From the NCBI RefSeq assembly GCF_003363715.1, contig NZ_QREV01000009.1, forward strand, positions 29,625 to 93,624: 64,000 nt of DNA, in the 5' to 3' direction. Position 1 is the first letter of the stretch. Each line of letters begins with the position of its first letter. Shown piece after piece: positions 50,796-61,600 of this stretch. Below the pieces are notes generated by a model. That model saw only the letters and a list, made by a program, of their open reading frames with translations, was not told where the DNA came from and made no database searches. The DNA is from Parabacteroides acidifaciens. GTDB taxonomy: Bacteria; Bacteroidota; Bacteroidia; Bacteroidales; Tannerellaceae. A program made the position numbers and the translations under genes.

Positions 50796-53333
50796 TTAGA
50801 AATCTTGTTCTATTAATGTATTGTTCCGTACATTCTCTTCAATAAGAGGATTCAAAAGATCTTCCGCATCATAAATCCTCAATTTAAGAATCTGTCCGCG
50901 GGCCGATTTATTCAAAGTCAACTCTACCGGAATTTGTCTGTTTGTCAAATCGATATCCGGGCAATTCAGACCGATAGATTTCTCCAGACACATCAATTCT
51001 TCATTTTCGTAAAGGCCACAAACAATTTCCCGTTCAATAAACTCTCCTGAGATCGCCTCGTCCTGAATCAAAACAAACTTCAAACGACTTGAGACAATCG
51101 ATAAATTTTTAGTCATCAAGACCGGATTCACTTTCTGTTTCAAAGAGGTCTTTTTCAAAGAACTGGTGATAACCGGAATTATCATTTCCTGCAAAGAGGC
51201 ACCTCCATGAGCAAAACTATACCCGCCTCCCGGAACTTTCAGACGGTTCGTTGCCAAAGGTAAAGCTATATAAACTGCATCCTCTTTCATCTCCGAAACA
51301 CTGGACAACGGATATTTGACTATTCCCGGAACAGATTCATTCGATTCCGTCAAATAATACCGGGATGTCGCCTCTATATTCTCTTCCTCTATCCGTTGTT
51401 TATCTTTTTCTTCAAATAAAATATCGTTATAAAGAAAGCCGTGATCGGATGTAACCAGCACCCGATTCACATTAAAAGAGGCATGAATCGATTTAACCAT
51501 CGCAGCAAGCTGTTCTACCGCTTTTCTACAAGCCTCCACGACATCCGTCGGATTCGCAGAATGCCCGATATCATCAATCACATTATGGAAGACATATACC
51601 AAAGGCTTTTTAAACAACTCACGGTTCAAACTCTGCGAACCTTTGACAACCGTCTGATAATCCACACAACAAGCATTATCCCGATACTGCCCCAAAAGGG
51701 CAGAACGTTGCGACAACGTATCCACTGCACAACCTTTGTCCAGTGTCATTTTCCCCTTGTTGAAATTTGCCTGCCGATGAGGCAACAGAACAGTTTTACC
51801 ATACTTCGTCTCGGTTGGCAAGGTAGCCAGATTCGCATCTAACCGGGCTACATTCCGAGTATCTTTATTCAATTCTTCCAGCAGATCGGCCGCTACTTCA
51901 TAGCGCAACGCATCACTTACGATGACAACCAACTTATAGGAATAATCCTGAACCTCATGCTGATAAAAATCAGCTTGTCTTTTCAATGAAACAGATTGAA
52001 AACCTCCGTCTGTTTGCTCTACGCAACGCATCCACTCCAAATTAAAAGCAAAAGTCAACTGCGCATAATCCTCATCCAATTGCTTTTTAAATACATTCAG
52101 CTCTTCTGAAATAGGGCAATCGGCTAAATTTATACCGTTGAAAACAGCCAAAGACTTTCTGTAGCAATTATCTACAAGATAAAATTCAGTTACATATTTC
52201 CGGATATATAAATCCGGAGAATTCAAAACCAAAGAACCCAAACTTTTTACCGACTTATAGTAAGAGGCTGCTTTCTCTACATAATGAACAACTTTAAGCA
52301 CCTCCGACTCCCGATTTATCCGGATACTCATCTCCCGCACATAGGAGAAAATACTTTCGGCATCCGTGTTTATCCGCAGTAACAATTGTTGCAAAATAGG
52401 CCAACACAAAGCGTCGGGCAAATAGAAATAATTCGCCTTTGCCCCATAATATTTGATAATTTCCGACTCTTGAATATCTTTTCCTAACAGCGTTAATGAC
52501 TTTAAAAATTTATCAGACAGACGCACATGTTGCAACCCGCATTCCAAAACACGGTTCATTAATTGCAGCCTATAAGCATTTGTTATCTTGTAACTTTTGT
52601 ATCGATCCGTCGGTATTATCGCTAATGATTGGGTTATCGCATTATATTTCAGACATTCCACCAATCGTTTTACACGTTCTTCCTCATTATAAGATATTTG
52701 AACTCCAAAATAATCTTCTACCGCATGATCCAATGCATGCTGCGCATCTTTATTACCGATCAACTTCCTGAAAAAAGAGTCCCTTTTATTCTTTTCTTCC
52801 GATAATCCCAATATCAATAAACGAACCAGAATCTCATCCCAATCAAGCAACTTGCTCGCCTCCAGATAAACTGAAATCATTCCACGATTCACAACATTGA
52901 TATCAAAGTTCTGATTATAATAAGCCCCAATAATCTTATTCACCTTTTCAAGTTGCAATTCTGCTATATGACGTTGAACATACTGGGAAAAGCGCATATC
53001 TATATGATTATGCTGCATAAAAGCGGCATAATCATCATTTTTATACTCCATATTGGCAACAAGCAATCCCAACAAGGGAAAATCTTGTTTATCCTTTGTT
53101 GTCGCCGGACTTTGACGAAGGAAACGCAATATCACTTTATCGTTTGCCCATTCATGCTCCAATCGATATTGTGTACGAAACCAACATCCATCGAAATCAA
53201 CATATCGATATCCTGGTTTCCACTCCAGGTCATACAGTTCCGCCCCTATTTCATCCACCGGATCAAAGAGGAATAAAACACGGAGATTTTCGTTCCGTTC
53301 GAAATAACTATATATTTTGTTTTGTATCATCAT
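50796..53333 (-). CDS. pglZ: BREX phosphatase-like protein PglZ
   Basis: The 845-residue protein has a helical N-terminal half and an alkaline-phosphatase-superfamily core with metal-binding motifs VIVSDALRYEV (about 470-480), a candidate Thr nucleophile region ATLPTETKYGK (503-513), FHNVIDDIGHS (582-592) and VTSDHGFLYND (627-637). PglZ is essential for BREX; in some systems it acts as a nuclease or phosphodiesterase. The call is strong from both motifs and position. It starts with two ATG codons at 53333, behind a spacer with phased CGACTAA repeats. Confidence 0.93.
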   Translation of the reverse strand: MMIQNKIYSYFERNENLRVLFLFDPVDEIGAELYDLEWKPGYRYVDFDGCWFRTQYRLEHEWANDKVILRFLRQSPATTKDKQDFPLLGLLVANMEYKNDDYAAFMQHNHIDMRFSQYVQRHIAELQLEKVNKIIGAYYNQNFDINVVNRGMISVYLEASKLLDWDEILVRLLILGLSEEKNKRDSFFRKLIGNKDAQHALDHAVEDYFGVQISYNEEERVKRLVECLKYNAITQSLAIIPTDRYKSYKITNAYRLQLMNRVLECGLQHVRLSDKFLKSLTLLGKDIQESEIIKYYGAKANYFYLPDALCWPILQQLLLRINTDAESIFSYVREMSIRINRESEVLKVVHYVEKAASYYKSVKSLGSLVLNSPDLYIRKYVTEFYLVDNCYRKSLAVFNGINLADCPISEELNVFKKQLDEDYAQLTFAFNLEWMRCVEQTDGGFQSVSLKRQADFYQHEVQDYSYKLVVIVSDALRYEVAADLLEELNKDTRNVARLDANLATLPTETKYGKTVLLPHRQANFNKGKMTLDKGCAVDTLSQRSALLGQYRDNACCVDYQTVVKGSQSLNRELFKKPLVYVFHNVIDDIGHSANPTDVVEACRKAVEQLAAMVKSIHASFNVNRVLVTSDHGFLYNDILFEEKDKQRIEEENIEATSRYYLTESNESVPGIVKYPLSSVSEMKEDAVYIALPLATNRLKVPGGGYSFAHGGASLQEMIIPVITSSLKKTSLKQKVNPVLMTKNLSIVSSRLKFVLIQDEAISGEFIEREIVCGLYENEELMCLEKSIGLNCPDIDLTNRQIPVELTLNKSARGQILKLRIYDAEDLLNPLIEENVRNNTLIEQDF

Positions 53334-53353
53334 ACTTCATTTTCTAACAATCG

Positions 53354-53460
53354 CGACTAAACCATTTCACCATAACATACTGATAAAAAGAAACATACAT
53401 AAACAGAGCGACTAAAAACGCGACTAAAACGCGACTAATTCACGACTAATTCACGACTAA
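53354..53460. repeat. Phased CGACTAA direct repeats upstream of pglZ
   Basis: CGACTAA lies at 53354, 53409, 53421, 53432, 53443 and 53454. The last five are spaced 12, 11, 11 and 11 bp, one helical turn each. Two of them span the 3' end of the preceding gene, including its stop codon. Confidence 0.8.
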
Positions 53461-55116
53461 AAACCATCGTCGATCTTTATATTCGATCTTATGCTCCTTC
53501 CTTAATGCTGCCAGATAGTTACTCACCCATTTCAGTTTCTGATTATCATCCTTCATTTCCGAAAGGGCATTTGTCAATGTTTTGAATATATCCGCACGGG
53601 AAACTCCCTTATCACCGGACTTCAACAATATCTTTTTCACTAACTCCCAGCAAACATCCTTGTCAATTCCGGATAAACGGACATATTCAGGTAACTGATT
53701 CATAGCCTTCGCCGTTTTCGCCGAAATAAAGAAACAAGGTTTTCTTCCTTCAATAAGTTTTTTAGCCTTTAAACTTTTTATAGCATCATCCGTAATGGGT
53801 CGGTGCTTCTGTATAGCATCCAGCCACATACACTCAGCCAATGACAGATCCAAATCCTCTTTCAGGATATCTACATATTTTGAATCCAGCATCTGACCAT
53901 ATATTTTCACCGTCACTTCCCGGTTCACCTCGTCAATCATATAATCAGGCATCGGGAAATAGCGCTTTCGCTGCTCCATAAACATCTTTTTAATTCCCCG
54001 TCCGATCGTATCGATCATGTTGAAATTCACCATTCCCGAACACAAACAGCGATTTCGGTAATATTTCTGAGGCCCGTTCTGCCGTATCGCGTTCTCTACG
54101 TTACCCGGAATAAAACCTCCTCCATTAGAAAAGTACAGGCATGTATTTTCAACCTCCACCAACGTTATGCGCTGTTCCATTTTATAATCCGTATGAGCAA
54201 TACAATTGTGTAAAGCCTCACGAATCGTATAATCGTCATACTGTTTCATGGTATCCGGAAATAAAGTTCCACCCGGCAATTCCCGAAAAGTGAGATTACG
54301 GATCTTTGCCAAAACTTTGTCCACAGTCATCAAATAAGGAATGGTAAAATGTTCATAATCGATTTCCATATCTCGACTGTCGCGCAAAACCCAGGTAATC
54401 TGCAAAACAGCCGGACGCATAAAACGACGACAATCCTCTTTTCCCAAAAGCAGCAAAGCAGCCCTCGTCAATTGGCCTTCATACGCAACTTCCGCTTTTT
54501 GCAGAAAGGTCCAGGTATCCCAGTCATCCACTTCATTGGCCAAACGGGGATTTACCTTTTTGAACATGACACGCGCTTTCGCCAAAGCTTCTTCATCCAA
54601 ATCATTTAAGGTCGCATCCGGCACGATTACAGCCGACCAATCCGTATGTAAAGTCTGGTTACGCATCTCATCATACTTACTCGGATCAAGAGGCACAAGG
54701 CTTTCTCCCCGACGCCCATAGCATTGTCCGTTCCATGCGATCGGCAATCCTCTGGGTGCTGCCGGAATTTTAAAGATCAAGATGCGTTTACCTTCTTCAT
54801 AATACTCATAAATATCACGAAAAGAAATACGCTCGGTCAAATTCTGGGCAATTGTTTCCTTTAATCGCTCCAAATGGATATGTCCGACCTTGAAAGAAGA
54901 ACCGATAACCATACGAGTCTTATCTTCCACACCGAAAACAAGCCATCCGAAATCCAATCCACGCAAATTGGCTTCATTACTCAAAGCGGAAAAATATTTG
55001 CCCAACTCCGAGATATCAAAATTACGTTCCGCTTTTTTGAATTCGATGACTTCATTCTCACATTGGAAACGAAGATGATTAAACAATTCTTTTATATTTT
55101 CCATGCCATTTTCCAT
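53446..55116 (-). CDS. AlbA_2 / ATPase / winged-helix protein embedded in the BREX operon
   Basis: The 556-residue protein starts with an AlbA_2 (Schlafen-like) domain (about 15-140, ENEVIEFKKAE.., GWLVFGVEDK, CYGRRGESLVPL). A central GHKL-type ATPase-like stretch follows (about 295-380, IREALHNCIAHTDYKMEQRITLVEVENTCLYFSNGG) and a C-terminal winged-helix part (about 425-540). This order is common in proteins annotated as transcriptional regulators or ATP-dependent helicase-like regulators. Between pglX and pglZ BREX loci often hold accessory defence or regulatory genes. It could regulate the locus, perhaps through the phased repeats beside it, or be an effector. Both are inference. Confidence 0.78.
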   Translation of the reverse strand: MENGMENIKELFNHLRFQCENEVIEFKKAERNFDISELGKYFSALSNEANLRGLDFGWLVFGVEDKTRMVIGSSFKVGHIHLERLKETIAQNLTERISFRDIYEYYEEGKRILIFKIPAAPRGLPIAWNGQCYGRRGESLVPLDPSKYDEMRNQTLHTDWSAVIVPDATLNDLDEEALAKARVMFKKVNPRLANEVDDWDTWTFLQKAEVAYEGQLTRAALLLLGKEDCRRFMRPAVLQITWVLRDSRDMEIDYEHFTIPYLMTVDKVLAKIRNLTFRELPGGTLFPDTMKQYDDYTIREALHNCIAHTDYKMEQRITLVEVENTCLYFSNGGGFIPGNVENAIRQNGPQKYYRNRCLCSGMVNFNMIDTIGRGIKKMFMEQRKRYFPMPDYMIDEVNREVTVKIYGQMLDSKYVDILKEDLDLSLAECMWLDAIQKHRPITDDAIKSLKAKKLIEGRKPCFFISAKTAKAMNQLPEYVRLSGIDKDVCWELVKKILLKSGDKGVSRADIFKTLTNALSEMKDDNQKLKWVSNYLAALRKEHKIEYKDRRWFLVVN

Positions 55117-55133
55117 CGTTAATGCAATCGTCC

Positions 55134-58100
55134 TTATTTAATCGGAGCCAACACTCCCTTAAACTTCGCATAGTTGACCGTTACGCCGTCATCCAGATCG
55201 AAATCTATTTGTGCGTCGGCAACGTCTTTCAAATAGAGATCGTATTCGTTGCACTCGGCCAAATCTTTTTGCAAACCGGCCAGTTCTTTACGTTGGACGG
55301 TTGTCAACGAAGAGGCCTGCGCTTCCAGTTCAGCGATCTGCGAAAGCAAGTACTGGATATGAGGCAACAAATAATGGCTACGAACTTTATCGGCGGAATA
55401 TTTATTCATCCGGTGCATATAGACCAATACTTGAAAAGCGCCTTTCTTACTGCTGAACAACCAGTAGATCGGTCGTTTGCTATAACGCTGGCAATGCTCT
55501 TTCCAGAAGTCCTTGACAAAATAGGTTTCCAATGTCTTACCAATGGAAGCTTCTATGAAATTCAGATTTTGCGCCAATGCTTTTTCGCCGAATACTTGCA
55601 GGACAAAGTTATTAAAACGATTCAATGCATTGTCCGAGAAATTACATTTAGATGTCATCAAAGGGATAATGCCGTCGTCATCGATCACAAATTCCCTGTC
55701 GTTATACATATAGGGAGCAATATCCTCCGCCGAAGGATTCGGATAAGCAATATGCAATCCCGGACGATCCAGACGATAACGTCCCATCATGCAACCGACA
55801 GCATAACTGATAAATTGCTTGATAACGGCATCAGCATTAAACTTCAATTGTCCGTCAACGATAGAGATTTCGCCTTGCTGAAGGATTGTGATCTCGTCTA
55901 AAGGAACATCGGGCGTAAGTTCGTCTTGCAGGCCGTAGATTTCGATAAACTGTCGGTTGAGTTCTTCCTCGTTATGGTGAAGTTGGAGGAACTGGGATGT
56001 CCAGTATTGTATGTAAGCATGGAAAAGTTGTTCTATGCCCATGAAATTTTTGTTCCATGCCCATGAAACTTTTGTTTCATGCTCATGAAACTTTTGTTCC
56101 GTGCTGGTGGAACTGAAATCTTCCCGGCTTAAACGGATGAGTTCGTTTTGTTGGAAGTCCCAGGAGGTTTCGTGGGAGTCCCAATCTTGGCGAGATATTT
56201 TTATACAACCTCTAACCATACTGTGTATTTGTTCACACTGATAAAATAAAATTGGTATATTCCTAATATCTACAAGCTGAAATACCAATGTTGGATTTAA
56301 CAACTTAACATAAGAATCACAGATTTTTGAATTAAAAAATCCTAAACATTCATGATACAATAAGTCATATTGTGGTAATAAATAAAAAGATATTGTTGTC
56401 GCATCAAATGTTCCCTGTTCGTCTAACAATCGACAATTAACAATAGAACTCATACGAGAAAAAGTAAACCCCTTCTTAAACCAATATTTTTCTTTTATTA
56501 TTCTTGCTATTTTATCTTTTCTATAAAATTCTTGTGCACGTTTATCCCATTGAACACAATGCTCTATATTCCCATACCATTTTCTAAAAATACCACCTTT
56601 GGCGTATTGAATATATTTCTTTCCTTTCCCTATTTTTAAACAAGATAGTTCCCACAATAATCGCAAATACATATCATTATTTCCCGTCTTATTCTGACCA
56701 TCAGCTAAAATAATCTGATCAAAAGTTTTATCAGAGAACGTTTTAATAATTTTGTTACTCACCCAATACCCAATCGGACATCCCGGAATCTTCTCGAAGT
56801 TCTTCTGAGAAATATTTTTATAGCAATTATCTCCTTTAAAAAACAAATCCTCCTTATCTGCACAACAGCGTCCATCTATCAATCGATGATACACACCACC
56901 ATTTAAAGGCAAATGTTTAGAAATAACAAACGTCGTATTCTGAACCACCTCGCCACTCAACTCATCAAATGTGCGAGGACCGAGGTGCAGCATATTATCG
57001 ATCTGATAATTATCCAGGAAAAACTTACGCAGTTTCTCGAACGAAGAAAGAAACATCCAACTCTGCATATTTATCATGCCCATCTTCCCTTTGTCCTGAA
57101 GCAAATTCATAGCGACATACATGAAAACAGCAAACAAATCTGCTTTCCCTTCCGTATAATTATCCGCCACATATTTACTCAACGCCGCATTCATATTCCC
57201 ACTCCCCATATACGGCGGATTGGCTACAACCGCGGCATACTGCGCAGTCAGAACCAACAAGAGTCGAAAAGCCGGAAGGAACGCCTGTACGCTCGGCGGT
57301 AATTCACCATTCTCCCGGTATTCGCGCAAACGTCTTTCTACCAAATCGCGCGTTTCCGAAGAAATCCGGAATTTCATAATCGATCCCAGATTATTTGCCT
57401 GCTGCATCAACTTCAAAGCATCCATTAACTCCGTCAGCACTTTATCATCCCGTGTTATCAACAAATCAGACAGATCACCTTTTGTCCCTGCGTTTATCTC
57501 CGGAATGCCACTCATATCAAGCACTTGAGGCAAAACGCCGGCTTCTAAAAAATAAGGATCCAGCTGAGCCGCTTTCATCAACAAGGCAAACATCGCCAAC
57601 TGGCGGGCACGTGTATCGATATCCACACCGAACAAGTTACGTGTCAAGATCGCCTCGACTGCCTCCCGGCGGGAATATCCTTCTTCCCTGTAAATCTGAT
57701 AAAACAAATCAAAGGCTTCCACTAGAATATGTCCGGAACCACAAGCCGGATCCAGCACTTTCATCGCTTCGATATCCGAGATTTCCAGTTTCGCATCGTC
57801 CGATGTCGGTTCGGAAGGCTCGACCAGATACTTCCAGCCTTCTTTTAAATCGCCATACGGATTATTATCCAAATAGATACGTCCGACCGTGTTCTGCACC
57901 ATATACTTTACAATCCAATTCGGCGTAAATATCTGTGTCGCTGCCGGAATATCCTCTGCTTCCGCTTTCTTTTTGTTCTTGAAAGCAGCAAACACCTCGT
58001 CTTTCTTTTCAGAGATATAGAATTGGTAAAGCCAACCGATCAATTCAGACTGCCGATAGTCTTCATCCGAGATAAAATCCGTATGATTCAGCAAATCGAT

Positions 58101-58670
58101 AAAACCGCCTTCCGACAAGATATTGGTCGGCAACAATAACTCCGTATAATCCGCCATCTGTCCGAACACACGGTTTAGCAACGGATTGAAATGGCAAAAC
58201 GAAGTGATCAGTAAAGCAAACTGTTCCACCTCTTTCGTATCATCGCCCAACAAACTTTGCAGCTTCAGGCGGTCACGTTCCAACATTTGGGGCAAGCGTC
58301 CCCGACGTGCTTCCGCTACGATCAACGGAATACGCAAATCTTCGGACTCATATGCCAATACCGGGGCGACAAAACCATTCTTTTGCATAATACGAATCGC
58401 CATAAAACGGTTGAACCAGGTATAAGCCGCTTCTTCATACACCTCTTTTATACCCGAATGTTCAATCTGATGATACAGTTTCATCCATTTGTCATAAAAC
58501 GACTCGTCCCAAAGCCTTTCCTGGTATAACGTGCCGCCGGACAGCTGTTGAGGAAGTTCGTCCGCATGACCTTCGCTATCGAAGCCCAACGCAGATAAAC
58601 GCTGTGCCACACCCGCCTTTAATATATCACGTGCCTTTACGGCAAATTTCTTTATCGAATTGGTATCCAT
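55134..58670 (-). CDS. pglX: BREX adenine-specific DNA methyltransferase PglX
   Basis: The 1178-residue protein has N6-adenine methyltransferase motif I VLDPACGSGHILVEAF (about 305-320) and motif IV VANPPYMGSG (482-491), flanked by the BREX-typical N-terminal region (AYTWFNRFMAIRIM) and a long C-terminal specificity part. It marks self DNA at a short non-palindromic site; the same specificity guides restriction. Residues about 857-879 are encoded by three 22-bp tandem repeats. Gain or loss of one unit would shift the frame and remove about 300 residues. The start follows the brxC stop without a gap. Confidence 0.95.
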   Translation of the reverse strand: MDTNSIKKFAVKARDILKAGVAQRLSALGFDSEGHADELPQQLSGGTLYQERLWDESFYDKWMKLYHQIEHSGIKEVYEEAAYTWFNRFMAIRIMQKNGFVAPVLAYESEDLRIPLIVAEARRGRLPQMLERDRLKLQSLLGDDTKEVEQFALLITSFCHFNPLLNRVFGQMADYTELLLPTNILSEGGFIDLLNHTDFISDEDYRQSELIGWLYQFYISEKKDEVFAAFKNKKKAEAEDIPAATQIFTPNWIVKYMVQNTVGRIYLDNNPYGDLKEGWKYLVEPSEPTSDDAKLEISDIEAMKVLDPACGSGHILVEAFDLFYQIYREEGYSRREAVEAILTRNLFGVDIDTRARQLAMFALLMKAAQLDPYFLEAGVLPQVLDMSGIPEINAGTKGDLSDLLITRDDKVLTELMDALKLMQQANNLGSIMKFRISSETRDLVERRLREYRENGELPPSVQAFLPAFRLLLVLTAQYAAVVANPPYMGSGNMNAALSKYVADNYTEGKADLFAVFMYVAMNLLQDKGKMGMINMQSWMFLSSFEKLRKFFLDNYQIDNMLHLGPRTFDELSGEVVQNTTFVISKHLPLNGGVYHRLIDGRCCADKEDLFFKGDNCYKNISQKNFEKIPGCPIGYWVSNKIIKTFSDKTFDQIILADGQNKTGNNDMYLRLLWELSCLKIGKGKKYIQYAKGGIFRKWYGNIEHCVQWDKRAQEFYRKDKIARIIKEKYWFKKGFTFSRMSSIVNCRLLDEQGTFDATTISFYLLPQYDLLYHECLGFFNSKICDSYVKLLNPTLVFQLVDIRNIPILFYQCEQIHSMVRGCIKISRQDWDSHETSWDFQQNELIRLSREDFSSTSTEQKFHEHETKVSWAWNKNFMGIEQLFHAYIQYWTSQFLQLHHNEEELNRQFIEIYGLQDELTPDVPLDEITILQQGEISIVDGQLKFNADAVIKQFISYAVGCMMGRYRLDRPGLHIAYPNPSAEDIAPYMYNDREFVIDDDGIIPLMTSKCNFSDNALNRFNNFVLQVFGEKALAQNLNFIEASIGKTLETYFVKDFWKEHCQRYSKRPIYWLFSSKKGAFQVLVYMHRMNKYSADKVRSHYLLPHIQYLLSQIAELEAQASSLTTVQRKELAGLQKDLAECNEYDLYLKDVADAQIDFDLDDGVTVNYAKFKGVLAPIK
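56035..56100 (+). repeat. Three 22-bp tandem repeats inside pglX
   Basis: Units at 56035-56056, 56057-56078 and 56079-56100 each follow the pattern ATG-C-C/T-C-ATGAAA-C/T-TTTTGTT-C/T-C and differ at two positions per neighbour. A decayed fourth unit follows. The unit length is not a multiple of three. Confidence 0.9.
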
Positions 58671-61600
58671 TTACTCAATAATAATTTGTTCGTCCTTCTG
58701 AATATACGACATCAATTGTTCTTTCAAGGAAGATAAATAAGCATCCACATCTTGTTCTGTTTTTATGACATGAACTGTTCCCGTCTTCAAAGAAACTGTC
58801 TTTAGTGTGGGAGATTCCGCGACTTTGGAAGAAGGAACACCCGAATCAACCGGTTTCCCCATATCGCTTCCCTTTACGCCGGAAACAGGCTTTTTCTCTT
58901 TCCGGTTGACTTCTGCCCAAATCTTCGCCACTTGATCCGCAAAGAATCTGTCAATCGTATTGAGATTCAATTTTAATGTGGCGATTTGTTCAGGAGCTTT
59001 TCTCTTCACAATAACTGCATCCCGATCAGCATAAATACATCGATCCACATTTTGCTGAACGGCTAACTGGTCCAATCGGTCAAAGCCCTCATTACAACCG
59101 TTTTCAATCTCCTTACGGATTTGATCCTTTACCTTACGGATTTCTAATTCGATCTCTTTTTTTAGCTTTAGGTAAATACGGAAATCTTGTATCGGCCACT
59201 CATCCGTTTTCAACTTTTTCAATTCTCTCAAGGAATCCCAACACGATTCCGGAAGATAATTAAAGTTATCAGTATTCTCTTCCAGGAACCTCAACAGTTT
59301 TTCATAGTTATCGACCTGATCATGCATAAAAACTGCCACTTGCTTACAACGATCCACGCAAAGGTGACCCTCTTCACGCATAGCAATCACTTGCTTGAAG
59401 AATTTCTCAGCATCCCGTTCTAAGCTCCATTCGTCCAGCATATCCAACAGTTCGGACAAAACAGAACTGAAAGGATAATGCCGACACTGTTCATATAGTT
59501 TTTGGTATTCCTTCCGAACCTGCACCAAAGCGGACCCGTCCATTTCTTTCATCTGGCGGAATAGTTCATTCCCATCTATCGTATTAAAGACCTGTACGAT
59601 ATTGAATATATATTTCCAAGCCTCTATCGCTTCGTTAATCAAATCCTGCGGGATTTGTTCCGCTACGGAAACAGCGAATTTCGGTTGCTCCGAAGTTCTG
59701 ACGATCCTGTCCGCAATCTGTTCACGGGAACAATTCGGCTCATTATTATATGTAAAGGCGCGCTTTCCCCTTCTAACCAATTCGTTCACGACATAAATCG
59801 TCGAGAAATCAGACCAGCCGAAAGGAGAAGCTTTAAAATGTTTCAATATTTCGGGAAGCATCACATCCCGTATTTGCCGGTTCAAGAAGGTTTCCACCTC
59901 CTGCTCCGGACGGGTCATACCGGATAGCTCCGAATAATCGCCAGCTTCAACCGACCGCATTATTTTCCGTTTCAAATCATCCGTCGTCCGCGGAAAATCA
60001 GCTGATGAACACATAGCCGCACGCGGATAAAGAGTTGACAAATGCCTGGTCAAAACCTCTTTATACCGATCAGCCCCTTTTTTGGCACCTAATTCCTCCG
60101 ATTGGATCACACTCGCACCGGCGACAAAAGAGCAAGTGTCGAACATCTGGTGGAATACTGGCTTAATCTTATTATTATAAACTTCCAATGCCCGTTCGGC
60201 AAATTCCTTATTCGTCTGTGCACGGCTATCATTGGCCGGAGGTACATCCGTACGATACTTCTGCACCTGGCAATACCAGAAGAAATCCCGTTGCAATTCT
60301 TTATTTTCAGCATACAGCGGAAACAGAAAAACGGCTAAACGATTCTTGTCATTTCTAAAAGCATACTGATCCGGATTCGGCGTATCGCTATCCATCACAA
60401 ACTCCACAGCGATATCCGGATTATTCGTCAGATAATTACGCCCCATAATGGAAACGCCCAACGTAAACGCATTATCGCAATAGATTACTTTATTGGACGG
60501 ATTGGCTAAATAACCGAAAAATATATTTTTCAATTGTTCGGAGATAGAATTTACATCCGGTTGCTGATTCTTGATCAACTGGGCAACCTGCATTTCATCT
60601 TCCGAATACAGGCAATAGGTATCGGGCGCCCCGTCTTTCCCCCGTTCACTACGCAAAACGCTCTTCTCTATAAGGAACTGGAGAACCTTTTCAACCTCGC
60701 TACGCAACCGCAATTTATTTGCATCGACATCTTGCATCAACAGACAAACAAGATTTTCCAAAGAAGCAGGGAACAACAACTTTTCCGTATCCGAAAGATT
60801 GCAGATCATAAAAATGAGCCTTACCACCCGCTCTCCAAATTCCGGATTCGAATAAGTGCTGATAATATCTTTGGCATTTTTCATAGCCTTCTGTCCTAAT
60901 GCCGTCAGATTCTGGTCGAACATCTCCCGGAAAAACTGGTCGAAAGAAATAAACTTACCGACCTCTTCGTCTTTTGTCAGTTTAGCCGTACTGTGAGTTA
61001 TCTTCAGAATCGATCGCTCATTATCTTTAACTTCCGTCACCACATATCCTAAATTCTCAAAAGAAGCAAACACTTTAGCGATCAACTTGAACTGATAAGG
61101 GACGAAAGGATAATAATCCACAAAATCCTGTTCGGAGCTATACGAACGGTAGGACAAAGGCAACTGAAACTGGGAAGAGATCGCATCCTTTTTCTCCTGA
61201 TACAGCTTTCCCAACTCAACCATAGCCGTTCCTTTCTTGTCCAGAATACGTTTCTGGGTAATATATTCGGGTTGTGTACTTTTCAAGGAAGCTCGAACTT
61301 CGAAACGTCCCATAATCTTACCATAGTCTTCCGAGCCTTTCACGATGTTACAAGCACCGACCAACTCCGAAAGATCTTGCTGTGCTGTACAAGCCACCCA
61401 TATTTTATCCCCACATTTTTCATGCAAACTCGTGATCAATTCCTGCAACTGCAACAATACGCCCCGGCGGTTATTGATAAATTGGGAAACCTCATCCGCC
61501 AGAAACAACAATCGGTAATCATCATCTTTATCAGCCAGATACAGTTGCAATTCGTTCATGAATTTCTCAACACTGACATTATAATTGTCGTTAGCTATTT

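Noticed and set aside
56035..56100. Possible CRISPR-like array in pglX
   Set aside because: The units abut with no spacers and lie inside a coding sequence. No CRISPR array or cas gene is visible in the window.
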